Source: Nannocystis sp. RBIL2 (lineage in GTDB: Bacteria; Myxococcota_A; Polyangia; Nannocystales; Nannocystaceae). From it: 64,000 bases of DNA. The DNA is taken from contig NZ_JAPNJW010000001.1 of NCBI RefSeq assembly GCF_026626745.1, forward strand, positions 186,001 to 250,000, given 5' to 3'. Both the position numbers and the translations under genes were made by a program. This document shows positions 33,146-46,224 of the stretch, one piece after another (position 1 is the first letter of the stretch; every line of letters begins with the position of its first letter). The notes below the pieces were generated by a model, which saw nothing but the letters and a program-made list of their open reading frames with translations, had not been told where the DNA came from and searched no databases.

Positions 33146-33862
33146 GTGCTCGCCTGCGCCCCCAGCCAGGAGGCAGTGCGCGTCGAGCTCCCGGTCGTCG
33201 TCGACGGCAGCGGCCTCGTCGACGCGACCACCGACCTCGGCTGGACCATCCACCTCGACACCGCGCGGATCGCCACCGGAGACCTCGAATTCACGATTCA
33301 GGGCGAGATGCACGCCCTCGCGCGGCTGTGGGATCTGCTCGTCCCGTCGGCAGTCGCCCACCCCGGCCACTACGCCGGTGGCGACGTCACCGGCGCCTTG
33401 CCGGGCAACTTCGTGCTCGACTGGATCGCCGGCGACGGCGACGAGCTCGGGCGCGCCGAGCTGCTCACCGGCAACTACCACGGCTGCAACATCGCCTTCC
33501 GCCGCGCCGACGAGCTGCAGGCCGACGACCCGCTCGCCGGGCACACCGCGCATTTCGCCGGCACCGCCAGCAAGGACGGCCAGGACCTCCCCTTCGCTGC
33601 GATCCTCGACCTCGACGTCGGCGCCGCGGTCATCGGCGCCCCGTTCGACCTCGACATCGACGAGGGCAGCAGCGACGCCCTCGGCTTGCAGCTGCGGCTC
33701 CGCGACGACACCAGCGGCGCCGCGCTGTTCGACGGCGTCGACTTTGCCGCCCTCGATGCGGGCGACGGCACCCCGGTGAGCATCGGCCCCGGCGACCCCG
33801 CGCACAACCTCGTCCGGCGCGCATTACAGTCTCACGTGTTCTACACTGTCGCTCCTCTGTGA
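33071..33862 (+). CDS. Lipoprotein next to the TonB receptor
   Basis: A 263-residue lipoprotein; the signal peptide RPVLSAMSFATCLVLAC ends in lipobox VLAC. The mature part contains HPGHYAGGDVTGALPGNFV (two His, possibly metal-binding) and GNYHGCNIAFRRADEL. I recognise no named family. Most of the hydrophobic signal region is encoded by a 14-bp repeat array. The start is uncertain: ATG codons at 32939, 33071 and 33125 are in frame; 33071 gives a normal signal length. The position between a TonB receptor and another lipoprotein suggests a surface-exposed uptake partner. Confidence 0.72.
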   Translation: MKRPSAAATPSIRPVLSAMSFATCLVLACAPSQEAVRVELPVVVDGSGLVDATTDLGWTIHLDTARIATGDLEFTIQGEMHALARLWDLLVPSAVAHPGHYAGGDVTGALPGNFVLDWIAGDGDELGRAELLTGNYHGCNIAFRRADELQADDPLAGHTAHFAGTASKDGQDLPFAAILDLDVGAAVIGAPFDLDIDEGSSDALGLQLRLRDDTSGAALFDGVDFAALDAGDGTPVSIGPGDPAHNLVRRALQSHVFYTVAPL

Positions 33863-33876
33863 TCCGGAGAACCGCC

Positions 33877-34647
33877 ATGCGAACCGTCCTGTTCCCGCTC
33901 CTGCTCGCCTGCGCCTGCACGGGCGCCACCGAGCGCACCTACGAGGCCTCCATCTACGGCGAGAAGTTCATCGAGGAGGGCATCCCCGCCGCGATCTTCT
34001 CCGACAACTGGTCCGTCACCTTCGACAAGTTCTTGATCAGCGTCGGCGGCATCGAGGTCGACACTCAAATGCTCGGCGAAGACGACGAGCCGTACCGGAT
34101 CTTCGACCTCGCCCAGGCGAGCGACGGCGCCGGCTTCCCGATCCTCGAGGGCACGATCGCCGCCGAGAACCCGCTGGTCACCTACGTCGTCGGCCCGAGC
34201 AGCGGCGCGGTCGCCGGCAACGCCACCGAGGAGGACGTCGCGCTGATGAAGGACGGCGGCCACTCGATCTACGTCCAGGGCACCGCCACCCGCGGCGGCG
34301 AGGCGCTCACCTTCATCTGGGGCTTCTCCACCCGCACGATCTACAGCAGCTGCGAGCTCGCCGGCGCCACCGACGTGCAGCTCACGATCCACGCCGATCA
34401 CCTGTTCTACGACGACCTGTTCGCGGAGAACCCGAAGGTCGCGTTCGACCTGATCGCCGCCAGCGACGACGGCGACGGCGAGCTCACCGTGGACGACCTG
34501 CGCGCCGTCGACATCACCACTCAGGAGCGCTACCAGGTCGGCGACCTGACGAACATCACCGACCTGTGGTCGTTCGTCGAGCAGCTCACCACCACCCTCG
34601 GCCACATCAACGGCGAGGGCCACTGCACGGCCGCCCGCACCGACTGA
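33877..34647 (+). CDS. Lipoprotein in the TonB receptor cluster
   Basis: A 256-residue lipoprotein, MRTVLFPLLLACAC, with the lipobox near residue 12-14. The mature protein is acidic and starts with ERTYEASIYGEKFIEEGIP; it contains WSVTFDKFLISVGGIEV and an HADHLFYDDLF segment with several possible metal ligands, plus an acidic DDGDGELTVDD resembling an EF-hand-like loop. I do not recognise the family. GGAGA lies seven bases before the ATG, and the gene follows the previous lipoprotein by 14 bp, so they form one operon. Confidence 0.75.
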   Translation: MRTVLFPLLLACACTGATERTYEASIYGEKFIEEGIPAAIFSDNWSVTFDKFLISVGGIEVDTQMLGEDDEPYRIFDLAQASDGAGFPILEGTIAAENPLVTYVVGPSSGAVAGNATEEDVALMKDGGHSIYVQGTATRGGEALTFIWGFSTRTIYSSCELAGATDVQLTIHADHLFYDDLFAENPKVAFDLIAASDDGDGELTVDDLRAVDITTQERYQVGDLTNITDLWSFVEQLTTTLGHINGEGHCTAARTD

Positions 34648-34859
34648 CACCACGGGCGAGGGCCGCTGCGTCGTTGCCCGCTCCGACTCTCGCCGTCACA
34701 CCCCAGCCGTGATCGCGCATGCGGCGGGCAGTCTCGTCGTGCCAGCGGAACGTCGCGGTCTGCTCGCGCGACGGGCTTCAGGCCGGCGACTCGCGTCCGG
34801 CGACCCGACGGCGCCCCCGCGACGTGCATGACCCCGATCGCCGCGCTAGGCTCGCCGCC

Positions 34860-35378
34860 ATGTTCACCCGCCCCGTCCTCGCGTTCGCGGCGCTCCTTCT
34901 CGTGGCACCCGGTTGCGGCCCCGAGAGCGAGGCCCTCCCGCCGAGCGGCATCTACCGCATGACTGCAGTCACCCTCGAGAACGACTGCCACCCGAAGCTC
35001 GACGACGACTACACCGGCGAGGAGGTCGTCCACGTCACGCCCGAGTGGATCAAGGTGCCCCACGTCGATTTCCTCGGAATCTCCGAGACCTGCGAGGCGT
35101 GCGTGGCCCTCGCCGGCTACCGCTTCATGCAGGTGAAGTTCGACCCGGAGGCCGGCGAGTACGCCTCCGAGGTGCAAGGCGGCGGATGCATGCAGAACGA
35201 GCGGGTCGAGGTCGAGACCGTCGACGGCGAGACGGTGCGCAGCCGACTCACCGCCGACTGGCGCGACGACGGCAGCTGCGCCTGGGCCGGCGAGGGCTGC
35301 ACGGTGGTCCGCGAGTACACCTACGAGCTCGTCGAGCCCTGCGACGACTGCGAGTTCCCGCTGCACCAGGGCGAGTGA
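34860..35378 (+). CDS. Small lipoprotein
   Basis: A 172-residue lipoprotein: MFTRPVLAFAALLLVAPGC (lipobox APGC). It has eight or more cysteines in the mature part (DCHPKLDD, CEACVAL, GGCMQN, SCAWAGEGC, CDDCEF), which suggests a disulfide-stabilised domain. The opening SGIYRMTAVTLENDC resembles small lipocalin-like lipoproteins of this type of organism, but that is only an impression. It stands 212 bp after the previous lipoprotein and converges on the dehydrogenase-like gene. Confidence 0.72.
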   Translation: MFTRPVLAFAALLLVAPGCGPESEALPPSGIYRMTAVTLENDCHPKLDDDYTGEEVVHVTPEWIKVPHVDFLGISETCEACVALAGYRFMQVKFDPEAGEYASEVQGGGCMQNERVEVETVDGETVRSRLTADWRDDGSCAWAGEGCTVVREYTYELVEPCDDCEFPLHQGE

Positions 35379-35396
35379 GCCGCCGCGCCGCTCGGA

Positions 35397-35466
35397 CATG
35401 CCCGTTCGGGCATGTCCTCCGGGCCATGCCCGAGAGCACATGCCCTTTCGCGCATGCCCTAAGCGC
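35397..35466. repeat. Five-unit array of the 14-bp repeat
   Basis: Perfect CATG cores at 35397, 35411, 35425, 35439 and 35453. The last unit contains the stop codon of the minus-strand gene. It lies between convergent genes. Confidence 0.88.
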
Positions 35467-36523
35467 CAGCCGTGTCGGGCACCGTGAGCGAGCAGCCCGG
35501 CAGCGTGGCCACGAAGTCGCCGCCGAACGCGGTCGCCGGCGTCTGGTAGCCGGCCGCCGGGGGCGCCGCGAGCATGCGGCGGACGATCGCCAGCGACGCG
35601 ATCACCGTGAACTTGTAGCCCTCGGGCGCGCGCACGCGGCCCTCGATCGCGCGGCCGTCGGGCGCCTCGACGCGGCCCCAGATCTCGCTCGACCCGGACT
35701 CGCGGACCTGTTCGTTCGGCCCGGTGACCCGGCGGTCGACCAGCCCCTGCAAGGCCCTGATCACGGCCTTGCGGCGCAGGAGCGGCCCCAGCAGGCCGAG
35801 CAGCCGCATCCCGCGGACCTGCGCCTTCGGGAAGCTCATCCAGGTGGTGATGTTCTCGATCCCGGTCGACGCGTGGGCGGTCGCCAGATCGCCCCACGGC
35901 ACCGCCACCACCAAACGCTCGCGCCCGCCGAGGCGGACGGTGCGAGTGCGCGAGCCGGCCGGGATCGGCACCAGGCGCCCGTGCTCGCGCACCGCGCCGC
36001 CCTCGCCGAGGTGCTCGATCATCGTTTTGGTGGTGCCACGGCTGAGTTCGCCGAGCGCGAAGATCGCCAGCTCGAGCCGCGTCGCCCCCGGCAGCGCCTC
36101 CGCCAGGGATTTGGCCAGGCAGTCCGACGGCACCACGTCGAAGCCGACGCCGGGCATCAGGACCACGCCGCGCTCGCGCGCGCTGGCACCTTGCGCCCGA
36201 CAGGCCTCGAACACCGGGATCTCGCCGGTGATGTCGAGATAATGAATTTTGCTTTCGAGACAGGCCGCGACCATCGGCGCGCTGGTCCGCGAGAACGGGC
36301 CGGCGGCGTGGAGCACCAGGGCGGCGCCCGCGATCCCGCGGGTCAGCGCGGCCGGGTCGTCGAGCCCGAACACCCGCGCTTCGAGCCCGAGTTCGCCAGC
36401 GAGGCGCCCGATCGCCGTCGCGTCGCGGCCCGCCAAAATCGGGCGTAGACCCTCGGAGACCGCCTGACGGGCGATGAGCTCGCCAGTATAGCCGTTCGCG
36501 CCGTACAGCACCCATTCGCGCAT
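35459..36523 (-). CDS. Saccharopine-dehydrogenase-like NAD(P)-binding protein
   Basis: A 354-residue protein with an N-terminal Rossmann fold (WVLYGANGYTGELIARQAV, glycine motif GANGYTG) and the family's ALVLHAAGPFSRTSAPMV and YLDITGEIPVFEAC blocks. This is the saccharopine-dehydrogenase-like group that includes trans-acting enoyl reductases of lipid biosynthesis. True saccharopine dehydrogenase activity is unlikely. The substrate is unknown. It diverges from the GAF/STAS gene by 90 bp. Confidence 0.8.
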   Translation of the reverse strand: MREWVLYGANGYTGELIARQAVSEGLRPILAGRDATAIGRLAGELGLEARVFGLDDPAALTRGIAGAALVLHAAGPFSRTSAPMVAACLESKIHYLDITGEIPVFEACRAQGASARERGVVLMPGVGFDVVPSDCLAKSLAEALPGATRLELAIFALGELSRGTTKTMIEHLGEGGAVREHGRLVPIPAGSRTRTVRLGGRERLVVAVPWGDLATAHASTGIENITTWMSFPKAQVRGMRLLGLLGPLLRRKAVIRALQGLVDRRVTGPNEQVRESGSSEIWGRVEAPDGRAIEGRVRAPEGYKFTVIASLAIVRRMLAAPPAAGYQTPATAFGGDFVATLPGCSLTVPDTAGA

Positions 36524-36613
36524 GCCCGGCGCTATAGCGCGGGTGCGAGGGTCCCCGCCACAGAAAGCGCTTGTACTCGGCGGCCGCTCGGCTCATCGTC
36601 TCTAGCGGCTCTC

Positions 36614-38449
36614 ATGATCCCAGACCCGCGCGCCGAAGCAGGTTTCCACGGCCCCCAGGGCGTGGAACTGGCCACGACCTTCGCCCGGGCCCTCCTCGCC
36701 CTCGTCGAGGCCGACACCGACGACGCCGTCCTGCGCGCGGTGGCCTCCGCGGTGAGCAGCTACGGCCCGTCGCTGATCCGCTTCTACACCCTGCGCGACG
36801 ACCCGGGCGACCTCGGCTCGCACGACCCGCGCTTCATCGACCGGAGCGGCCCGCGCCCGGCCCAGACCGACGCCAGCGTGCCGACCCACGCCGAGCTGTC
36901 GAGCGTGTGGCAGGCCGGCATCTGCCCCGCCACCGACCCGCTGCTCGGCCGGCCGTTCGCGCTCGCCGATCACCCGGTGCTGGCGCGCTGGCTGGCGGCG
37001 CCGCGGCAGGCGCTGGTGCTGCACGACCTCTCGGCCGACCCGCGCCCGGCGGCGCACCCGAGCGAGCGCAGCGCCCAGGCCCTCGTCGTCCTGCCGCTCA
37101 CCACCGGCGGCTCCGAAGCGCGCTGGCCCGGCGTCCTGGTGCTGTCGTGGAGGATCGTCCACATCCCGAGCCCGCGCGAGCGCCTCGTCTACGACATGCT
37201 CGGCGCCGCCGTCGCCTCGCTGCTGGTCGCCCGCGACGCCCTGCGCGACCACCAGCGCGCCATCGACGAGGCCAACACCATGTACGTCGCCGCGCTCGCG
37301 CTGGCCGAGGCCGCGACGCTCGAGGAGACGCTGGCCGCCCTCGCCGAGCCCGCCCAGGCGATCGACGCCTCGACCGCCGCGCTGTGGCTGCGCGACCCGG
37401 CCGACCCGACGCGCCTGGTGCTGCGCGCCGGCGGCGAGCCGGCCACCCGCCCGCTCGCCGACCTGGCTGGCCTCTTCGCCAGGCCCAATGAGCCATGGCT
37501 GTTCGAACAGGTCCATTCGGACACCCCGACGGAGATCGAGCCCGGCGCGCCCACGCCGCGGCTGGCCGAGCCCACGGGCCCCGACGGCTCGTCCCACGGC
37601 GCCACGCTGCTGCTGCCGCTGGCCTGGGGCGGCCGGGAGGTCGCCCTGGTCGAGCTCGGCTGGTCCTCGCCGCGCCCGCTGCCGACCGCCCTGCGCCGCC
37701 TGTACGTCGCCCTGGCCGGCCCCGCCGCGGTCAGCCTGGCCGGCCGCGCCCTGCTCGCCGACGCCGCCGCGGCCGCGCCCACGGGTGAGCCGACCGACCT
37801 CGAGGCCCTGCCCGTCGCCGCCGTGGTCGGCACCGGCGAGGCCCTGCGCGGCAACTCGCGCTGGACGGCGCTGGGCCTGACCGGCGGCGCCCACCTCCCC
37901 GTCGCCTGCGCCCTCGCCGATTCCCTCAGCGCCGGCGTCGAGCTGCGGCGCGACCTCGTCGGCGAGCCCGCCCTGGCCGTGTTCGCCGCCCCGCTGGTCG
38001 GCGCCGCCGGCAACGCCGTCGGCGTCCTCCTCGACACCTCCGAGGACGCCCGCTCCGAGCGCCAGCGCCTCGAGGGCCGCGACGTCCTGCTCGAGCGCCA
38101 GGGCGCCCTGCTCGCCCGCCGCGCCGTGCCCGTGCTGGCGATCGTCGACGAGCTCGCAGTCATCCCGGTGACCGGCGCCCTCGACGACGCCCGCGCGCAG
38201 CAGCTGCTCGAGGTCGTCGCCGAGGTCCCTCGCGGCCCGCGGACCCTGATCCTCGACTTCACCGGCATCACCGGCATCGACCCCGGCACCGCCACGGTCG
38301 TCCACGAGGCCGCCCGCGCCCTGGTCGCCCGCGGCGCCAGCGTCATCTTCTCCGCCGCCCCGGCGACCCTGGCCGACGCCCTGGCCGGCGAGCACATCGA
38401 CGGCCTCGGCGACGCCCTCGCCAGCGCGCTCGTCAACCCCCGCTCCTGA
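36614..38449 (+). CDS. GAF-domain protein with C-terminal STAS domain
   Basis: A 611-residue cytoplasmic protein. Two GAF-like regions lie at about 20-205 and 220-390, joined by a helix (ALRDHQRAIDEANTMYVAAL). The C-terminal STAS domain (about 510-605: LAVIPVTGALDDARAQQLLE, LILDFTGITGIDPGTATVV) resembles RsbR-type stressosome proteins. At the usual phosphorylated Ser/Thr near ITGI there is Asp, so phosphorylation may be replaced. It may sense a ligand and feed partner-switching regulation. A four-unit 14-bp array lies inside the second GAF region. Confidence 0.72.
   Translation: MIPDPRAEAGFHGPQGVELATTFARALLALVEADTDDAVLRAVASAVSSYGPSLIRFYTLRDDPGDLGSHDPRFIDRSGPRPAQTDASVPTHAELSSVWQAGICPATDPLLGRPFALADHPVLARWLAAPRQALVLHDLSADPRPAAHPSERSAQALVVLPLTTGGSEARWPGVLVLSWRIVHIPSPRERLVYDMLGAAVASLLVARDALRDHQRAIDEANTMYVAALALAEAATLEETLAALAEPAQAIDASTAALWLRDPADPTRLVLRAGGEPATRPLADLAGLFARPNEPWLFEQVHSDTPTEIEPGAPTPRLAEPTGPDGSSHGATLLLPLAWGGREVALVELGWSSPRPLPTALRRLYVALAGPAAVSLAGRALLADAAAAAPTGEPTDLEALPVAAVVGTGEALRGNSRWTALGLTGGAHLPVACALADSLSAGVELRRDLVGEPALAVFAAPLVGAAGNAVGVLLDTSEDARSERQRLEGRDVLLERQGALLARRAVPVLAIVDELAVIPVTGALDDARAQQLLEVVAEVPRGPRTLILDFTGITGIDPGTATVVHEAARALVARGASVIFSAAPATLADALAGEHIDGLGDALASALVNPRS
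37480..37528. repeat. 14-bp array inside the GAF/STAS gene
   Basis: Cores at 37480 (CAGG), 37494 (CATG), 37508 (CAGG) and 37522 (CACC), encoding ARPNEPWLFEQVHSDTP. Confidence 0.65.
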
Positions 38450-38472
38450 GCGCGGGCGATCGCCGCTCGGAG

Positions 38473-38562
38473 GCTGTCCCCTCGGACATGCTTCCCAGGC
38501 CATGCGCTTTCGGGCATGCGCTTTCGGGCATGTCCGAAGGCACATGCCCCGAAGTTCAGTCG
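38473..38562. repeat. Six- to seven-unit array of the 14-bp repeat
   Basis: Cores at 38473 (degenerate), 38487, 38501, 38515, 38529, 38543 and 38557 (CAGT). The units at 38501 and 38515 are identical (CATGCGCTTTCGGG), pointing to recent unit duplication. It lies between convergent genes. Confidence 0.88.
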
Positions 38563-38564
38563 GC

Positions 38565-40118
38565 TCAGCGCACGTAGATCGTGTAGCGCCAGCCCGGCAC
38601 CTCGATCGCCTCGACGTTGCCGGCCTTGCAGCACATGTTCTGGTCGTTCCAGTTGGCCCAGTTGCTGAAGATCGACGCCTGGCGGTCGTAGCCCCACACC
38701 ATGATCTGCTCGTCGTAGCCGAGGCCGACGTGGGGGAAGTCGTCGTCGTCGCCGGTGCGGAGCGTGCGGGTGTTGCCGGTGGGCACGATGTCGAAGTCGC
38801 CGACCTCGATCCCCGCGCCGCAGTAGCCGTCGAGGTAGCACACCCCGGCCAGGCCGGTCGGTGACTCGAGGCGGCCGTAGCGGGCCACGTCGCTGCCGCT
38901 GGTCGGCGCCCAGCCGAACACCACCTCGGTGAAGTCGGCCAGCACCAGGCCCTCCGTGAGCACCGCCGGGCTGTTCGAGTCGGGCAGCACCGGGCCGGCC
39001 GGGCCGTTGACGATCAGGCTGTCGAGCATCGCCTGGGCCGCGGCCTCGCCGATCGGCTTGTCCATCATGTTGTACACCGCCTGCCAGCCGCCGCCGTTGA
39101 ACGTCATCTCGCAGAACACCTGCGCCGGCGGCAGCGGCCCGTCAGAGCCGTCGGGGTCGATGCCGTACACCCCGTCCTCCGTCTCGAGGCCGAGGTCGCG
39201 GAGGTCGCGGCAGTGGCGGGGCGTGACGCACAGGCCCTCGTGACAGTAGCTCGACATGCAGTCGGCGTTCTTGTCGCAGACCTGCTCGTCGAGGCAGCCG
39301 AAGCAGTGCAGCCCGCCGCAGTCGACGTCGCTCTCGCCGCCGTTCTGCTCGCCGTCGACGCAGCTGGCCGGCGCGCTGCAGTCGTTTTTGCACAGGTCGT
39401 TGTCGATCTCGTTGCCGTCGTCGCAGGCCTCGGCGCCCTCCTGCACGAAGCCGTCGCCGCAGCGGGCCACCTGGCAGTTGTTGAGGCACTCGTTGCCGTT
39501 GTCGCTGTCGCCGTCGTCGCACACCTCGACGCCGTCGTGGAGGAAGCCGTCGCCGCACTTGGCGACCTCGCAGGTGTCGAGGCAGCCGTCGCCGTTGTCG
39601 TCGTCGCCGTCGTCGCACGGCTCGGTGCCGCTGTAGACGTAGCCGTCCCCGCAGCTGGCCAGCTGACAGCTGTTGAGGCAGCCGTCGCTGTTGTCGGTGT
39701 TCATGTCGTCGCACTCTTCGCCGACGCTGACCACCCCGTCGCCGCAGCCGGGGGCCTGGCACGCGCTCGTACACGAGTCGCCGTCGAGCGAGTTGCCGTC
39801 GTCGCAGCCCTCGCCCGGGCCCTGGAAGCCGTCGCCGCAGGCCACCTTGGTGCACTTCGGGGTGCAGGGGCGATCGGCCCCGTTGTCCGCGCCGTCGTCG
39901 CACTCCTCGCCGGCGTCCTGCACGCCGTCGCCGCAGGAGGCCGGCCCGCCTTCGGTCACGCCGCTCGTGCCGGTCGGCGCGTCGGTGGTCGCGCCGGTCG
40001 ACGTCGACGGGTCGCCGTCGGTGTCCTGACCCGGCGCGTCGGCGGTGCCGCACCCGATGAGGGCGAGGGCCACGGCGGTCGCGCAGAAGGGGATGAGAGC
40101 GGGCTTGTGGGGATGCAT
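38565..40118 (-). CDS. DUF4215 cysteine-rich lipoprotein with fibrinogen-like C-terminus
   Basis: A 517-residue lipoprotein: MHPHKPALIPFCATAVALALIGC (lipobox LIGC, split here by length). After a Thr/Ser linker there are six DUF4215 repeats (about 60-235; pattern CGDGxxxxGEECDDGNxxxxDxCxxxC), then a Cys-rich bridge and from about 320 a fibrinogen-like domain: DGVYGIDPDG, VFCEMTFNGGGWQAV and CYLDGYCG. In bacteria the GGGWT-type fibrinogen-like domain is found in secreted proteins and may bind glycans. It is probably displayed on the surface. ATG at 40118. Confidence 0.82.
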   Translation of the reverse strand: MHPHKPALIPFCATAVALALIGCGTADAPGQDTDGDPSTSTGATTDAPTGTSGVTEGGPASCGDGVQDAGEECDDGADNGADRPCTPKCTKVACGDGFQGPGEGCDDGNSLDGDSCTSACQAPGCGDGVVSVGEECDDMNTDNSDGCLNSCQLASCGDGYVYSGTEPCDDGDDDNGDGCLDTCEVAKCGDGFLHDGVEVCDDGDSDNGNECLNNCQVARCGDGFVQEGAEACDDGNEIDNDLCKNDCSAPASCVDGEQNGGESDVDCGGLHCFGCLDEQVCDKNADCMSSYCHEGLCVTPRHCRDLRDLGLETEDGVYGIDPDGSDGPLPPAQVFCEMTFNGGGWQAVYNMMDKPIGEAAAQAMLDSLIVNGPAGPVLPDSNSPAVLTEGLVLADFTEVVFGWAPTSGSDVARYGRLESPTGLAGVCYLDGYCGAGIEVGDFDIVPTGNTRTLRTGDDDDFPHVGLGYDEQIMVWGYDRQASIFSNWANWNDQNMCCKAGNVEAIEVPGWRYTIYVR

Positions 40119-40483
40119 AGGGGTCCTGCGTGGTACGAGTTCGGTGGCGCGAGCCCCGACCGGCGTACGAGCCGGACGAGGCGTTCGCGTCGCGTCGCTC
40201 AGGGCCGGCGCGAACGGGGGGAGACGCGCGGGCGGAGTGCCGAATTGCAACGGGAAATGCTCCGATCCCCGAGGCTGTGATCCAACCCCTCGCGGGCGGA
40301 CCATGAGCGGACGAAACGCACAATAAACGGCGTTCTGCGCGATTTTGTGCCCTCTGGGGCGAGCCGCGCCGAAACCGGGGTCTACAGACCTCGGCCTTGC
40401 CGTTCGTTGCGCAGAAACACTAGCGCACGGGCTTTTTCTCGCGCAGATCACGTGCCGGCCGCCGCCAACTGCCGTATCGTCCC
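40119..40483. other. 365-bp divergent promoter region
   Basis: The region between the DUF4215 lipoprotein gene and the thiC riboswitch. It has AT-rich patches (around 40310-40345 and 40420-40440) that could hold promoters for both directions. No gene or 14-bp array is visible. Confidence 0.4.
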
Positions 40484-44721
<4,238 letters not shown>

Positions 44722-44722
44722 G

Positions 44723-44790
44723 CCTGCTCGAAGGGACATGCCCTTGGAGGCATGTCCCATCGCACATGATCCTCGAGACATGTGCGAAAG
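44723..44790. repeat. Five-unit array of the 14-bp repeat
   Basis: Cores at 44723 (CCTG), 44737, 44751, 44765 and 44779 (all CATG), starting 2 bp after the sulfatase stop. Confidence 0.85.
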
Positions 44791-44976
44791 AGCTCTCGCG
44801 CGGCCGGGCCGCGAGCGAGCTCGTGCGCCCGACATTTTCGTGGCTCCCGCGCCGACGCGACCGGCGCACGCAGCTGGGCGACCTGCCTGCGTCGCCTTCA
44901 CGCCGGGCGGCCGCCTCGTCACCGCCCCGCGCGAAAAAAAATGAGCCATCGCCCGGGGCCCGCGCGACCTCTGCAC

Positions 44977-45870
44977 ATGCGCCTTTCAACGCTATCAACC
45001 CTCGTCCTCGTCCTCGCCGGCTGCGACCTCGGGATCCTCGACCCGATCCTCACCAGCGGCCACTCCGGCGACTCGGAGTCCGGCCCGCCGGCCATGACCT
45101 CGACCGCCACCTCGGACACCTCGACCGGCGGCAGCGACACCACCGGCCTTGCCAGCGAGACCTGCACCACCTGCGACAGCGCCACCGAGGCAGTGTTCAT
45201 CGTCCCGCCCGAGCCGCCGCCCGCCTGCGACGTCTACGCGCAGGACTGCCCCAGCGGCTTCAAGTGCACCGCCGAGGGCCCACCGCCGCTCGACTTCGAC
45301 AACATCACCTGCTCGGCCATCGTCCCCGATCCGGACCAGGCCGGCGAATCGTGCCAGCGGCTCGTTCAGGGACACTTCGGCCCCGACACCTGCGACCTCG
45401 GCCTGTTCTGCGACGACATCGATCCGCAGACCGGCACCGGCACCTGCGCGGTGATCTGCCAGGGCAGCGACCACCAGCCGATCTGCGGCGCCGACGAGGA
45501 GTGCTTCGGCTACCACCAGATGCCGCTGTGCGTGCCGCACTGCGATCCGCTGCTTCAGGACTGCCCCGCCGGCGACAGCTGCCAGTACGCCGGCGTCGAC
45601 TTCGTGTGCCTGAAGGTCGACGGCTTGCCCGGCAACCAGCTGTTCGAGGGCTGCGGCGGCGACTGGCGCTGCGCCCCCGGCTTGAGCTGCGCCGACGGTG
45701 ACGTGGCCACGGAGTGCGTGCTGGGTGGCGAAGGCCCGGGCTGCTGCTCCCCGTACTGCGACCTGAGCGCTCCTGCCTGCCCCGGCGTGGGTCAGCAGTG
45801 CCGGCCCTACTACGAGCCCGGCGAAGCTCCGTCCGGGCTCGAGAACGTCGGCGTCTGCGCCCTGCCGTGA
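44977..45870 (+). CDS. Cysteine-rich lipoprotein
   Basis: A 297-residue lipoprotein: MRLSTLSTLVLVLAGC (lipobox LAGC). A Ser/Thr/Gly linker (about 25-65) leads into a domain with about 30 cysteines in patterns such as CPSGFKC, CDLGLFC, CHPH-like CVPHCDPLLQDCPAGDSC and CCSPYCD. It should be strongly disulfide-bonded and extracytoplasmic. No family is recognised. An in-frame ATG at 44941 after a run of eight A is an alternative start. Confidence 0.75.
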   Translation: MRLSTLSTLVLVLAGCDLGILDPILTSGHSGDSESGPPAMTSTATSDTSTGGSDTTGLASETCTTCDSATEAVFIVPPEPPPACDVYAQDCPSGFKCTAEGPPPLDFDNITCSAIVPDPDQAGESCQRLVQGHFGPDTCDLGLFCDDIDPQTGTGTCAVICQGSDHQPICGADEECFGYHQMPLCVPHCDPLLQDCPAGDSCQYAGVDFVCLKVDGLPGNQLFEGCGGDWRCAPGLSCADGDVATECVLGGEGPGCCSPYCDLSAPACPGVGQQCRPYYEPGEAPSGLENVGVCALP

Positions 45871-45881
45871 ACGGCTGGCTC

Positions 45882-46221
45882 GCCCGACCCGGACGAGCCC
45901 CGTGGAAGCCGTCTCGACGCCCAGGACGCTCATGCACGCGCAGCCGTCTGAGCGCTCTTCGGCGTGTCGCTATGCGTCCTGCGGAACACCCATGCCGCGA
46001 GTAAATCGACGACCAATAAAAATCGGCGCTGTGACGGCTCCCCAACCCGCTAGAGCGACTTCTGCGGCCTGCTTCGACCCGTGGCCGCCCGACCCGCGAC
46101 GAGCCCCGTGGAGGCCGTCTCGACGCCCAGGACGCTCATGCATGCGCGGCCCATCCGAGCGCTCTACGGCGTGTTGCGATGCGTCCGCGGGACTTCCATG
46201 GCGCGAGTGCATCGACGATCA
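45882..46221. repeat. About 135-bp direct duplication upstream of the STAND gene
   Basis: Copy 1 (45882-46015) and copy 2 (46087-46221) share long stretches such as GTCTCGACGCCCAGGACGCT, the TGAGCGCTC/CGAGCGCTC segment and GAGT.AATCGACGA-type ends; they are separated by 71 bp containing an AT-rich run (AATAAAAATCGG). The second copy ends 3 bp before the STAND start. No gene is seen in 45871-46224. Confidence 0.8.
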
Positions 46222-46224
46222 TGC

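Noticed and set aside
46081..46224. GTG at 46081 as the start of the STAND protein
   Set aside because: It would translate the second copy of a duplicated non-coding segment; the ATG at 46225 directly precedes the basic, strand-like N-terminus.
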